Of a DNA stretch of 64,000 nt, positions 1-12,800 are shown one piece after another. Origin of the DNA: Rotaria macrura (Eukaryota > Rotifera > Eurotatoria > Philodinida > Philodinidae); NCBI GenBank assembly GCA_900239685.1, contig OENT01000198.1, forward strand, positions 62,001-126,000, given 5' to 3'. Positions within the stretch are counted from its first letter, which is position 1. Every line of letters starts with the position of its first letter. Below the pieces are notes generated by a model. It did not search any database. It saw only the letters and a program-made list of their open reading frames with translations, and was not told the origin of the DNA. The position numbers were made by a program, and so were the translations under genes.

Positions 1-3000
1 TCATCTTGAAATTTAAAAAAGATTAGTTACAGGCAGATTCTTTAGGCTTTTATATGAAGAAAATGCATTAATACTGATGATATTGTCAAACGTTTCTAGA
101 AACTGGGTATTTGCGGGACTATGGTGACGTCGACTGACAATCTTTGATTTTTTTACATTAGTGCCGAAAGAATAAATAGATTTCTTCGATAACAATGAGG
201 ATATCTCATCAAGTTTAAAAAGGAATTCTGGCCATCATTAGCGACGACAACTTAGATGTTCGTCTTATCACTGAGATTGTATAATCATAGATTCGATTTC
301 TTCGTTTTCATTGAACTGAACTTTCTAAATTTTTCAGTACTCTATGCAAATATGTTTAAAAAACTATTGAAAATATTAGAAGGTGCATGAGTCTCTTTCG
401 ATTCATCTGCACACTATGATTCTCTTGCATTTCCATGTTTCAAGATAATTTGAACACAACTGTTGAGATATCATCGTTTGGCATGTAAGAAATTCGGTGC
501 TCATTATACTTTTTAAATTCGAGCTTTTCTAGAAGTAACAATAAACTTGTTTTTCCAGTTGATTAGTTTTCTTGTATTGAAAAATAATTGTATTAATATT
601 TAGATTCTCGTTTTCACAATCTATGTAGAAATGGATAGTCTTTTATCGTTTTTATCACTATGATTGTTAACATTGAATAAGTAATCCCCCGTTTAGCAAA
701 TTACGTATGTGTCGATAAGTTTGGCGTCATAGCAATAGATAAGAGACATAAATTATAAAGTTAGATCGTTTACAGTTGCTCTAGTATCATATCTATGGTG
801 CTATTCAAATAATGTTCGAGCATTTAAATGGAGTATAGAACAACAACTGAATAGGATACGCCTCGGAATTCTAAGTTTGATTATCATGTATTAAAGTTTT
901 GCTAAAATCTCATCTCATGAATCATTCATTCTGCTTGATTGACAGCTCATACGGCTTACGATTCACAAATTCTAACATCAGCATCAAAACGAAATTGTAA
1001 TGAATTGTCCTTGTCATCATTCTGCATGATCTTTTTGGCAAGACATCGGTCACATGTATGTGTGAATCTATTGATTACGTCTTTCTCTTCTATTATAATC
1101 ACGGATTATATCTAATTTTTCTATACTTGTTACTTATGTTGGGTTCGTCTTCTTGTTACTAAATCGTATGTGCACTGATCAATTCTTGAAACAAACCAGT
1201 AACAAGGGACCTGTTTGATCACATATGTTTTCAGTGTACATGTTAGAAATAATCTGTTTCTAGAATTTTCGATTAATACCTTTTCAATATTAATCATATC
1301 ATTACATACCTTGACTTATCAAGTCTCAATTTCTAGAGAATGCTAATTTTTAATAATTTTTATTGTATTCATTCTAGGAGAACTTGATCTCCTGCAGTGA
1401 ACATGCCGAAGAGCAATCTTTATTCAGTGTTTGAGTTTCACAGACAAAATCTTCGAATTAGTTTGTGATTTAGAAACAAAAAGAAATGGAACTAAGGTTA
1501 ACTTTGTTAGTTATGGTGACACTACTGTTATGTCTGCATCGTAGTTATTATTTAAACGCGCATGTACATCAGTTGATGTACGCATAAAATGTGCCAGCAG
1601 GTCCTCCCTTTTGGTGCAACCAAAACGAAATTGTGTACTGATTACCAACGATTGCAGAAAATGACTGACCGAGAAAGTCATAATTGTTTTGACAGTGATC
1701 AATGTAACAGTTGCTGCCAGATGAAGAGTGGCAACCGCTCGTTGTTATTTGACCCTGGTCATTAGTACCAGTACATGCTGATTGACACCACGTTACCCAT
1801 CCGGTAATGGTTGAGGTTGAGTTTTCGAAACTTGGATTATCTAGCAACTCGACCGATGGTTGACTGTTGTCGACAACAGAGATACCATCCAAATAGGATG
1901 TTTCCCCCGGGCCATTGTTAAATGCAAACGACAAAATCGACGATGTCGTTACTGCGGTATAAGATTGAGTGACCTGTGTCCATGCAGTTGGTCCTGTCTG
2001 AAATGTGAAGTATCCAGCTGGCGCGGCTGAACAGGATGTTGCTGCAGTATAAATAGTATATTGCAAGTATTTCAGAGGAGTAATCACTCACTTGTTGCTG
2101 TTGTTTCTGTTGTTGTCGTCTTTGACGTTGTACTTGTAGTTGATGTTGAACCTACAGGACAGGAAGAATCCTTACACGCTATCTTTATCAAAACTATATT
2201 AAAGTTGAAAAATATACGTTTTTGGTCCATTATATACACCTATATATGTCATAACTATTTGATTATCATCTGAAATCATTCATTAGTCGAACAACGGTCT
2301 CATGATACAACAGCAACTACATTTAATATTTATCGTCTAACACTGATGTTTATCAGAAGTCGATAATGCAAAAAATGTTGTGCAGTGGTCATCACGGAAA
2401 CACTAAGTAAAACATTTTTGTGCAATATATCTCCTCATCCAAGTTCGACGATTCCTAATGTAGAAATAGGTGAATTTTCAGCAGAAATCTTCTGAAACAA
2501 TCTAGTCACCAGATTCTAGCTTCCAATTTTCTAACATTTTCCGATGTTTTTGTGCGAGCTTCGATCCGTTTCTCTCGACCTTGGATGTATTCACCGATCA
2601 ATGTAGTCTACGACGATTGAAAGAAATATAATCAGAACGAGAATATTGAGAATTTCTTTCGGTCAATGGTTAAAGCATGCAAATTTCATTTTGAATTTCT
2701 ATAGCAATGTTCGAACAGTGATTAAACGAACATGTATGTGATTGAAGAAAACATTTAGTGAATTTTGAATTTCTAACATCCATTTAAAGGTTAATTAGTT
2801 AATTACACAGAAAATGTGCATGACAGTGATTACATTTGAACAGACTAATGACATCGAAATTCCAAATATTGTGATGGTGGGCACGTGATGCTAATAAATT
2901 GATTTTTGTCGTGCAGTGCGCACACGTGTCACGCTGTTTCTCAATGGCTCATCAGCCTCAGTCAGCAAGAGGGCTTCCTGCAAGAGATATATCTGTGTAT

Positions 3001-3880
3001 TGTTGATTTCTCAACTTCATAGTTGGATTTGAAGTTTATTTCAGTTCATATTGTTGTATTTTTCTATATATCTTATAAATTTACCAATAATTAGAATTTC
3101 GGGCCTAGATTTCTATGGTGCTTCGATAAGAAAAACTTTTGTCAAGTACGTTTATACTGAATCGAAAATAACGTTGAAAATATTTGAGCTTAATCAAAGA
3201 TTTAGATTTCAAGTGAGGCACAAACATTCAAGACAAATATGCGTGATTTCAGCAAAAAATACGGATGAAAGCAAATCAAAGGAAAACCATTTCGACGAAC
3301 GAAAAAAGTTGAATGTTCATCTTCAAAGCTGTAACTGTAGTTGTTTCTTTGAGAATGTTATTTCTATCAACCTGTAGATCTATCGATAGCATGATTGGAC
3401 GAGATTTTTTCGAATCCTTATATGCAAAGTATTTTACCGTAATACATCACTCAGTACTATAATCGTCTATTGTCGTAATTGTATACAGTGAAATACGATC
3501 GCTCACGAAAAAGAAAACAACGCAGCAAAACACACAAAACATATGGGTTCTATGTACCAGAATTGTAAACGATCGCATTTTCCTTCTCATAATATTGCCA
3601 CATTTCTATGTGAATCAGATTATTTAGCACCATAATTATTTGACCTGAGACAGTTTAGTTCAGATATTTTGCGCAAATTCAGCATCGAAATGAAACACTA
3701 GAATGAAATCTATATCTAATGCCAAGTTTTTAGGGGTTCACTAGCCATTTCACGAATACTAAACATTATAAAGCTTTTGTCGAGAGAATTCCAAGGGGAA
3801 AAGTTGTAACTGTAGCTTGTAGAGGAGTAGCAGAAAACAGTCTCACTTACTTGTTGTGGTTGTGGTAGTAGTCGACGTAG
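1..3880. repeat. Segmental duplication, copy 1 (about 3.9 kb)
   Basis: This stretch is highly similar, in the same orientation, to about 9803-13755. The match covers the intergenic sequence, the last two exons of gene A, and the intron before them. It starts at the first base of the window, so the true left end may lie outside. On the right it runs to the Thr-linker exon at 3851-3895 and is lost there. Indels separate the copies: about 45 bp near 2340-2385 are present only here, and about 85-100 bp near 12280-12380 only in the other copy. Intron sequence is about as well kept as exon sequence, which suggests a fairly recent event. Confidence 0.93.
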
Positions 3881-5452
3881 AGGTAGTATTGAACACTAAA
3901 ATCCGCACAGTTATATGACAAGCCATCCGAAATAAAGAACATTAGAGGGAAGAAAAATAGTTCTATATGTTCTTTGATAAAATTCATCCAAAAGTGTCCG
4001 CAACCAATATCATTACAACTCTTGTAGAAGCATACTTATAAAAAAGCTCTTTCGATGAAGTCAGCATGAGGTCAGTTGTGAGCAGGCACGGTTAAAGAGA
4101 AGAAAGAAAACTGCACCGAATTATATCTTCAAAACGTTTTCGTCAATTTTTTCAGCCTAGTCTTTCGAATCTGTATAACAGAGAACATTGTGCACCATAT
4201 GAAATTTTTTGGAATTCGTTTTTCATTCATGCATTAAATTCGTGAACTCCAATGCAATAATATATATATATATATATATCTATAAGTTCTTTATTAAAAT
4301 ATTTAGCGAAGCCTACTGTATTAAAATTTCACTAAGTGATTTGGACAGATTTTCGAAACACATTGATTCTTTTTCTCGTTGTTCTGACGAAAGAAACATA
4401 TTCAAAACCTATTCAAAACTTATCATTAGTGTTTTAAAAACTTATTGGCTCGACACACGAACTCTTTTTTTAGAAAAATCGGGGTGGTTACGATTCGATG
4501 CCGTTTCAATTATTCTTTTAAATGATGAAAACGGTTTCTCAAGTTTCATGTATATGTCATAAGTATACAAAATGTTGATGAATTTTATTTGATTTCAAAG
4601 AATTTCGACATATGCCAAGATTCATCATTACTCACTGTCATCAACTGGGTTGCCCCTCTAAGTTATGATGATATTTTAAAGTTATTCTTTATAATAATTA
4701 TTCTTAAAAGTAGTTACGATATTTCTTCTAAACGAATGAAATTTTTTTAAAAGCGTGCTTCTAGTCTGTTGGTTGATCTCTACGCAGATAAATTCTTAGA
4801 AAACTATTTGATTGGGATCTGCTAGTACCTTTCTCGTTCATACAGTGTACAATATTTTCTTCATCTCAATGATATTACTACAACGAACCCTTTAGTTCGA
4901 GCTTTTGAAATTTTTTCATAATTGAGCGTAGCTTTCAGAGATTTTCTAAGTTAACGCGTTGCTTGAAACGACATCAGTGTTGTCGTTGCGCCGAAGTATT
5001 TTCTGAGAGCGTTTACTATGCAACTATGGGAAAAACCAAAGTTTTCATGAGCTGCAAATGCGCGTGAACACCTGAGAAGAATGACGAAAATTCATACTCG
5101 TTATGTTAGCCATAGTTGTTGTCGTCGATTGATTAATGGATGGTAACTGTAGAAAATAGAACGTGCTGTTTGTATTATCGATCATTTGAAAGAAGGACGC
5201 ATTGGTATACATGTCTGCCGTGAAGAATTGACAAAGGATTGTAATGTTGCTAATGGTAAAGCAGTTGACTGATACAATCGAATTATTTCCTGTGGAATTG
5301 AACATGATGCATAAACATTTTTCACATGTTGACTCTTGAATTGTTATATTGAAATTAGAGACGATCAGCGAAGCGTTAGTAATGCGTCCAACAAGTGTGG
5401 CATCGACACAATTAATAGCAAAGAAATAAGAAAAGATTAAAGCCAGGAACAT
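1569..5452 (-). CDS. Gene A: secreted modular protein (Cys-rich N-terminus, Thr linker, lectin-like C-terminal module)
   Basis: I built four exons: 5098-5452, 3851-3895, 2092-2178 and 1569-2041. All joins are phase 1 with GT-AG sites, giving 319 residues. The start (MFLALIFSYFFAINC) is a clear signal peptide. Residues 20-118 hold a five-Cys cluster and about nine N-glycosylation sequons. A short Thr/Ser linker follows, then a Cys-Lys-Asp linker exon, then a C-terminal module of about 157 residues with an SYLDGISVVD turn, a PSFENSTSTITGWVTWC start and several paired Cys. That module looks like two partial beta-sandwich (galactose-binding-like) repeats; this is inference. The C-terminal exons are nearly identical to those of gene B, but the N-terminus is unrelated. 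A secreted, glycosylated, possibly sugar-binding protein is likely. I do not recognise a named family. Confidence 0.78.
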
Positions 5453-5499
5453 CGTAGTTCAATAGTAAAATGTTAACAATAATCAGAAAAGCAGTAAAA

Positions 5500-7560
5500 T
5501 ATTTTTCCAAAATTCAGAGTTCGGAACCCATCAACGATGCTGGGTGCTTTCTAAGAAAGCAATATAAGACTTCAGTAAATAAACTTAAATGAATGAAAAT
5601 CAACAGCATAATGCAATACACATCATGTAGTCGGTAATTTCTTAGTGAATCGTTTCTGAGTTTGTTCTTCGATCGACGTTGTTTATTTGCTATTGTGATC
5701 CGATTATTTACTTTGCACTTGATGAGAGGCAAACAAAGCATTCATTTGATGATCCACGCTTTTGGCATGCTAATGTAAGAATTATACACATATATTTTTA
5801 TTTAGTTCCAGTTGAAATAAAATCTCATCTGGGTTGATATATTTTTTTTCAAAATCATTGAATAGAACTGTAATATAATTAAGAATTTCTCTATTCTTGT
5901 CATAGAATAGAATCGTATGAACTACACGTTTTTCTTCAATTTTTTGCTTTTATCTTTCAATCCTTTTAGCATGACAATTGTTCGTAGATAAACATAAAAT
6001 TCACTTCGGTATGATCTTTATTCCACTATTAAGAATTTGACTGCTGCATACCAACTGAATAACTATTGAGAAAACAAAGCTCAATTTCTTCTCTACTTAG
6101 TTCTTTCTTTGCACAAACAGATTGCATGTAATCTGTGGTTAAGTTCTAAACTATTGTACAGTTCAAAGAATAAACGAAATTAATTGAGATGATTAGACGT
6201 CGAAGAGTTACATTCGACTATGAGATAGTTTGACAACTATATCCAAAAGAAACATTTTTCATAAAACTTTATCTATTATTTCATGTCTGGAATTTTGTAT
6301 TTACTATGATTGTGCAATGTTGTACAGACGTCTCATGCCATCCTTCAAATAAGTTTTGTATCAATGAATGATGAATATGCATGAAAAATCAGCGATCACT
6401 AATCTTCATTGTTAACAATCAAGGTATCGTACTCGTTTGTTTTTCTTTAACAAATGACTGGAATAGTCATTTGCCACATCATTTCAATAGTGCTATTCTT
6501 AATCTGTATAACACATTGAAAACCTCGCTATGCTCAAATGCTTCTCATCGTAGAAGAATACACTGATTTTTCTCTTGAAGATGGAGAAAAAAAAGAAAGA
6601 GAGTAGAAATAACTTGAGAAGCGCTGCAATAAATTGGTCTTGAAGTGAAAACTTCTCGACATTGTCGAGCATACTTCGAGTAGGAGAGCTTTGGATATTC
6701 GTAGTCACTCACCGTGTTTCATTGTTCTACAATATTAGTAACAAATAAAAATTATCAATCAAACTATGGATGATAAATACCAAAACAGAATTCCGATTTT
6801 ATTGACGGTAGGAGTGGGCTTTACAGGCAAAGCTGAACATACAGTCTGCGTCTAACCATCTCTCTATAATTTCTTTGTATTTAGTGAGAAGATTGATTCT
6901 TCATCAAATAGTTCGATGAAGAATACTGTCCTGCATGCACAATAGTCTTTCGAGGCGCATAATGAATCCTCAGTGCTACTTTTTGCTCTATTCACTCTTC
7001 CATCTCTAAAACGCAGTGGCCACACATGGAAGCCAGAATCCATATCTACTATATTCATAGTCATGTCTTCAGCTTATGCTTAGCAGGTATAGCCTTCCTT
7101 CAGTGACAATTCCTTCCTTTGCAGTATAAAAGTGGCATAAATACACATTTCTTATTCGCCATAACGATCTTTTTAACATGAGCACTTTTACACAGAATGT
7201 GATATAAATTCATATCAACTCATGTCTTGATTTTTCATTCAGCTGAAAACTTCAATAAGGCAACAAATCTTCATAGTATGATACTCTCTTTTTCTGTGAG
7301 CAGCACTTTCCCATTTGAATTGGTCGTCAAACTCAGCAATTACAACATAACCTATTCGAAATATATCATGAAGAAAGCTAGCCGGTGAATTGCTTTGCTG
7401 ATGTCTAAAACATCTTCCTGGCGGAAAAGCAGACAAAATAAGCTGGAAATCGAGGACACACATATGATCAAGCTACTTTTTCATAGTCAACTAGTAGTCC
7501 CATCGGAGATCCGCGTTCTTTTCAGTAAGGTTTAGATCATCATATAGATAAAAAAAAGAA
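5500..7560. other. Intergenic stretch, no gene seen
   Basis: AT-rich sequence between the first exon of gene A and the lectin-like exon. Open frames here are short, unsupported by splice context, and match no family I know. It should hold the promoter of gene A near 5460-5700, but no clear core element was found. Confidence 0.6.
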
Positions 7561-7564
7561 GAAT

Positions 7565-7958
7565 CTAGCCAGTTTGTGCACTATTCGGCTGCCAAATAAT
7601 TGTGCCCCAACTATCATAGGAAATTAGAAATCCAGAATCAAGTATTTGGAAGCAGAATGGGAGACCAACACCACTAATAACAGTCATAGGTGACCATACA
7701 TAACCACTAGGAATCGTATAAACCACTACATTTCTGTCCGTTTGTAAGCAAGAGAGCATGCACCAGTCGTTGCAGTCTGTGTTGCCTTCCCTATTGTTGC
7801 CGTAGTAATGTTATCATAACCGTATGCTTTATAGATGGCGAACTGATTGTTTAACATTCCAGCTACATAAATATGTGACGCAGGTGAATAGATAAATTGA
7901 TCATTATTGAGTATTGCACTGCCAGTACTGCTGGTCACACAAATAGATGACGGAGGAG
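7565..7958 (-). pseudogene. Orphan bulb-type (GNA-like) lectin exon, frameshifted
   Basis: After an acceptor (CTTTCAG) at 7959-7965 the minus strand reads a B-lectin-like domain. It opens APPSSICVTSS and continues with AGMLNNQFAIYKAYG. In a second frame come LQTDRNVVVYT, a good fit to the QxDxNxVxY mannose-binding motif of GNA-type lectins, and a third repeat (LDSGFLISYDSWGTIIWQ). The frames change near 7755, consistent with one missing base, so the exon as given is broken unless this is an assembly error. No upstream exon was found between it and 9.8 kb. The exon opens in phase 1, so it could be joined in frame after the Thr exons of gene B as an alternative last exon. Either a decayed gene or an alternative terminal exon is possible. 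Confidence 0.6.
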
Positions 7959-8224
7959 CTGAAAGAAGATAGAAAGAAAGGATACATGAAATTTCTGTTC
8001 TCGTCGAATGTAAAGGAAAGTGAGTCGATGGTATTCCTATCGCTAACTTTCTTTGTATTAGCGTACTTTTCGTAAACTTTGCCTAGCAATGTGAGGAAGG
8101 CAGAGAGGAACCGATAGTAAAATATAAATATTGGGTGTGGAAATGAGAATTCAGTTGTGTGAACTAGTGACATGTTTCAGGTCAGCACTAGAACAAATCG
8201 ACACTAGTCACCAATTTAGAAATA

Positions 8225-8569
8225 CCCAGGTCGAACAAGCACGACCGTAAACGGTCGTATACGGAGGAATACGGCAAAATACATGGTCCAGTATTACGAT
8301 CGTATATCTCCGTGTCGTACACGGAGGGATACGACGATATACGGAGAGTAAAACGATCGTTTACGGTCCTCTTATACAAAATCCGTAAACGGTTTCCGTT
8401 TTCCACCGTATTTCTCCGTATACGATCGTATTTGCCCGTATACGATACGGCGATATACCACCGTAATACTGAACCATGTAAAACGCTAAAAAACGACCGT
8501 TTACGGCCGTTTGGGGAGTGTATACGGTCGTTTACAGCCGTATACGAAGTTCGTAATCTTCGACCTGGG
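8225..8569. mobile_element. Foldback/MITE-like element, about 345 bp, flanked by TA
   Basis: The ends are inverted copies (CCCAGGTCGAA at 8225-8235 and its complement at 8559-8569) with TA directly outside both ends, as in Tc1/mariner-type target duplications. The inside is a long imperfect hairpin. For example, the block around TACATGGTCCAGTATTACG recurs inverted near 8463-8481. It is packed with short palindromes of the form CCGTATACGG and CCGTAAACGG. Base composition is clearly more GC-rich than the flanks. Long open frames on both strands are a by-product of this composition and encode nothing I recognise. No transposase is present, so it would be non-autonomous. Confidence 0.75.
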
Positions 8570-9316
8570 TACAATTGAAAAAATTCTACAAAGTAAATGA
8601 AAAGGACATTTGGAACGTATAGAAAAAAATATTTCCAATAGTAAATACATCGTTGACGCAAGTATTGCTTACGAGCTTAATACACAATCATCTTCGCTTT
8701 ATTTGCAATGAAACGTTAACAAATTGAGTGAAGCGGATTTTGCCCTTAAATGAACTCCATTTTGACATGTAATACAAAAAATACGTGTTGAATTGAAATA
8801 CAACTACCTAGAAATAGTACATTCCGAAATTTTTCATATTCGTGGGTTTTTCTATTATCTTCCACATTTCTCTTTCAACCGTGAAAGCACATATCTTTTG
8901 CAATGAAAACAATCAACTTTAATTACAATCAGTCGAGTTTCTTTTTTGAAATGTAAATACAAATATACTTTGACCGATATCAAGATCAAATGCTTTGATG
9001 ATGTGTCACAAGCGTTCACTTGGTGCTAAAAGCTGTTGTTAATTGCAGTTGAGCACATTGCAACCATTTAGAGGAGGCATCTGAGTAATTTAGAAAGAGT
9101 GTGATTGATAGAGTTCTTGAAATCCGCAGTTTGTACGTGGGAAAAGATTTAAAAAAACAAAAAGTCTGTTAAGTTTTGCTTTCTAAGCTATGGAAACTGT
9201 ACCGAAAGAAGATCTAACGTTCAAGATTCTGTTCAATGGCTTCGTTTTGGAGTTTCTTGATTAGATATGTTCAGAGAGCAGGAAATGACTTGATCAGAAC
9301 GAACAAAGCGGGGTAT

Positions 9317-9515
9317 ATTCAGATTTCCAAAAAAGGAAATGGCGGAAGTCTCCGTAACTTCAAAGAACACGTAAACTCACAGAAAACTATTTTGAAAATT
9401 TTCGGATGTTACAAAACTTTGGAAAATTTCTGAAATTACCGCATTTTTCGAAATAACGAAGGTTTTGGAGGCATCATTCCCGAAATTTCTGTAATTTCCT
9501 TTTTGGAAGTCTGAA
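9317..9515. mobile_element. Second foldback element, about 200 bp
   Basis: Inverted arms of about 22-24 bp lie at 9317-9340 (ATTCAGATTTCCAAAAAAGG and onward) and 9494-9515 (ending TTTTTGGAAGTCTGAA). The interior is rich in TTTCGAAA and GAAATTTC-like palindromes, and partial pairing continues inward from the arms. There is no coding potential and no clear target-site duplication. It lies just left of duplication copy 2. It may be a short non-autonomous DNA element or a regulatory hairpin. Confidence 0.5.
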
Positions 9516-9802
9516 CACTGTTGCATTAGGATCACAGTATTTGTTAGAAGTGTTTTCCCCTATAGTTTAATTTGGAAAATTGAACAGTTGAAATTTATCC
9601 ACTTCATCGGCTCAATCAGCGGGTTAGCAAAACACTAGTGCAGTGCTCATCGTACTTAACATGCCTCAGGCGTCTATACCAAAAACTAATTACATATATA
9701 GAAACAAAAATAAAACATGATAGGTTGCAATGGAATGTTTCTTCATCGAGCAGATCATATATTGGCTTCGACTTCAAATATAGACTTCGTGGGATTCAAA
9801 TC

Positions 9803-12800
9803 ATCTTGAAATTCAAAAAAGATTAGTTACAGGCAGATTCTTCAGGCTTTTATAAGAAGAAATTGCATTAATACTGATGATTATCGTCGAACGTTTCTAG
9901 ACACTGGGTTATTTGCAGGACTATGGTGACGTCGACTGATAATCTTTGATTTTTCTACATTATTATCGAAAGAATAAATAGATTTCTTCGATAACAATGA
10001 GGATATCTCATCAAGTTTAAAAAGGAATTCTGGCCATCATTAGCGACGACAACTTAGGTGTTCGTCTTATCAACGAGATTGTATAATCATAGATTCGATT
10101 TCTTCGTTTTCATTGAACTGAACTTTCTTAAGTTTCCGTACTCTATGCAAACGAGTTTAAAAAGGTATTGAAAATATTAGAATGTGCAAGAGTCTCTTTC
10201 GATTCGTCTGCACACTATGATTGTCTTGCCTTTCCATGTTTCAAAATAATTTGAACACAACTGTTGAGATATCATCGTTTGGCATGCAAGAAATTCGGTG
10301 CTCATTATACTTTTTAAATTTGAGCTATTCTAGAAGTAACAATAGACTTGTTTTTCCAGTTGATTAGTTTTCTTGTATTGCAAAACAATTCTGCTAATAT
10401 TTAGATTCTCATTTTCACAATCTATGTAGAAATGGATAGTCTTTTATCGTTTTTATCACTATGATTGTTAACATTGAATAAGTAATCCCCCGTTTAGGAA
10501 ATTACGTATGTGTCGATAACTTTGGCGTCATAGCAATAGATAAGAGACATAAATTATAAAGTTAGATCGTTTACAGTTGCTCTAGTATCATATCTATGGT
10601 GCTATTCAAATAATGTTCGAGCATTTAAATGGAGTATAGAACAACAACTGAATAGGATACGCCTCGGAATTCTAAGTTTGATTATCATGTATTAAAGTTT
10701 TGCTAAAATCTCATCTCATGAATCATTCATTCTGCTTGATTGACAGCTCATACGGCTTATGATTCACAAATTCTAACATCAGCATCAAAACGAAATTGTG
10801 ATGAATTGTCCTTGTCATCATTCTGCATGATCTTTTTGGCAAGACATCGGTCACATGTAAGTGTGAATCTATTGATTGCGTCTTTCTCTTGTATTATAAT
10901 CGCGGATTATATCGATTTTTTCTATACTTGTTACTTATGTTGGGTTCGTCTTCTTGTTGCTAAATCGTATGTGCACTGATCAAGTCTTGAAACAAATCAG
11001 TAACAAGGGACCCGTTTGATCTCAGATGTTTTCAGTGTATATGTTAGAAATAATCTGTTTCTAGAATTTTCGATTAATACCTTTGCAATATTAATCATAT
11101 CATTAAATATCTTGACTTATCAAGTCTCAATTTCTAGCGAATATTAATTTTTAATAATTTATATTGTATTCATTCTAGGAGAACTTGATCTCCTGCAGCG
11201 AACATGACAAAAAGTATATACATGAAGTAGTGTTCTGGTTTAAAAATCTGTATTCAGTGTTTGAGTTTGACACACGAAATCTTCGAATTAGTTTGTGATT
11301 TAGAAACAAAAATAATGGAGCTAAAGTTAATTTTGTTAGTTATGGTGACACTGCTGTTATGTCTGCATCATAGTTATTATTTAAACGCGCCTGTACATCA
11401 GTTGATGTACGCATAAAATTTGCCAGCACCTCCTCCCGTTTGTTGTAACCAAAACGAGATTGTATAGGTATTACCAATGGTTGCCGAAAATGACTGACCG
11501 AGAAAGTCATAATTGCCTAGACAGTGATCAACGTAACAGTTGCTGCCAGATGTGGAGTGGCAACTGCTCGTTTTTATTTGACCCTGGTCATTAGTACCAG
11601 TACAGGCGTATTGACACCATGTTACCCATCCGGTAATAGTTGAGGTGGAGTTTTCGAAACTTGGATTATCTAGCAACTCGATTGATGGTTGACTGTTATC
11701 GACAACTGAGATACCATCTAAATAGGATGTGTCCGCCGGACCATTGTGGAATGCAAACGACAAAATCGGTGATGTCGTTAGTGCGTTATACGAGTTAGTG
11801 AACTGTGTCCATGAAGTTGCTCCTGTCTTTGACATGAAGTATCCAGCTGGCGCGGCCGAACAGGATGTTGCTGCAGTATAAATAGTACATTGCAAGTATT
11901 TGAAAGGAGTAAACACTCACTTGTTGCTGTTGTTTCTGTTGTTGTCGTCTTTGACGTTGTACTTGTAGTTGATGTTGAACCTGTCGAACAGGAAGAATCC
12001 TTACACGCTATCTTTATCAAAACTATATTAAAGTTGAAAAATATACGTTTTTAGTACAGTATATACATGTATATTTCTCACAAGTATTTGATTATCATCT
12101 GGAATCATTCATTAATCGAACAACGGTCTCATGATACAACAGCAACTACATGCAATATTTATCTTCAGTGTTCATCACGGAAACACTAAGTAAAATATTT
12201 TTGCGCTAAATATCTCCTCATCCAAGTTTGACGATTCCTAACGTAGCAATACGTGAATATTTGGCAGAAATCCTTTGAAAAATGCCAGTAACTCGACACA
12301 GAAATCTGTTGACCGTTCCCAAATACCGATTTATTCGGATTATTTCTGTCACTAGTGAAACCGGAAAAGTTGATCACCGAATCTATTCACCAGATTCTTG
12401 CTCCCAATTTTCTATCAGTTTCCGATGTTTTCGTGCTGGGTTCGATCCGTATCTCTCGACCTTGAATGTATTCACCGATCAATGTAGTCTGCGACGATTG
12501 AAAGAAATATAATCAGAATGAGAATATTGAGAATTTCTTTCGGTCAATGGTTAAAGCATGCAAATTTCATTTTGAATTTCTATAGCAATGTTCGAGCAGT
12601 GATTAAACGAACATGTATGTGATTGAAGAAAAAATTCAGTGAATTCTGAATTTCTAACATCCATTTAAAGGTTAATTAGCTAATTAGACAGAAAATGTGC
12701 ATGACAGTGATTACACTTGAACAGACTAATGACATCGAAATTCCAAATATTGTGATGTTGGGCACGTGATGCTAATAAATTGATTTTTGTCGTGCAGTGC

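Noticed and set aside
3051-3377. Open frame of 108 codons on the plus strand, with a related start at 12932-13126
   Set aside because: The two copies share about 43 codons because the whole intron is duplicated, then diverge with a frame break; it lies antisense within an intron and matches no protein family.
5066-5097. Alternative donor GTGTTC after TCTCAG for exon 1 of gene A
   Set aside because: It leaves phase 0 and cannot join the following phase-1 Thr exon; GTATGA at 5092-5097 does.
8188-8661. Long open frames on both strands
   Set aside because: They follow from the palindromic CCGTAnACGG units of the foldback element, which happen to lack stops; no protein similarity.
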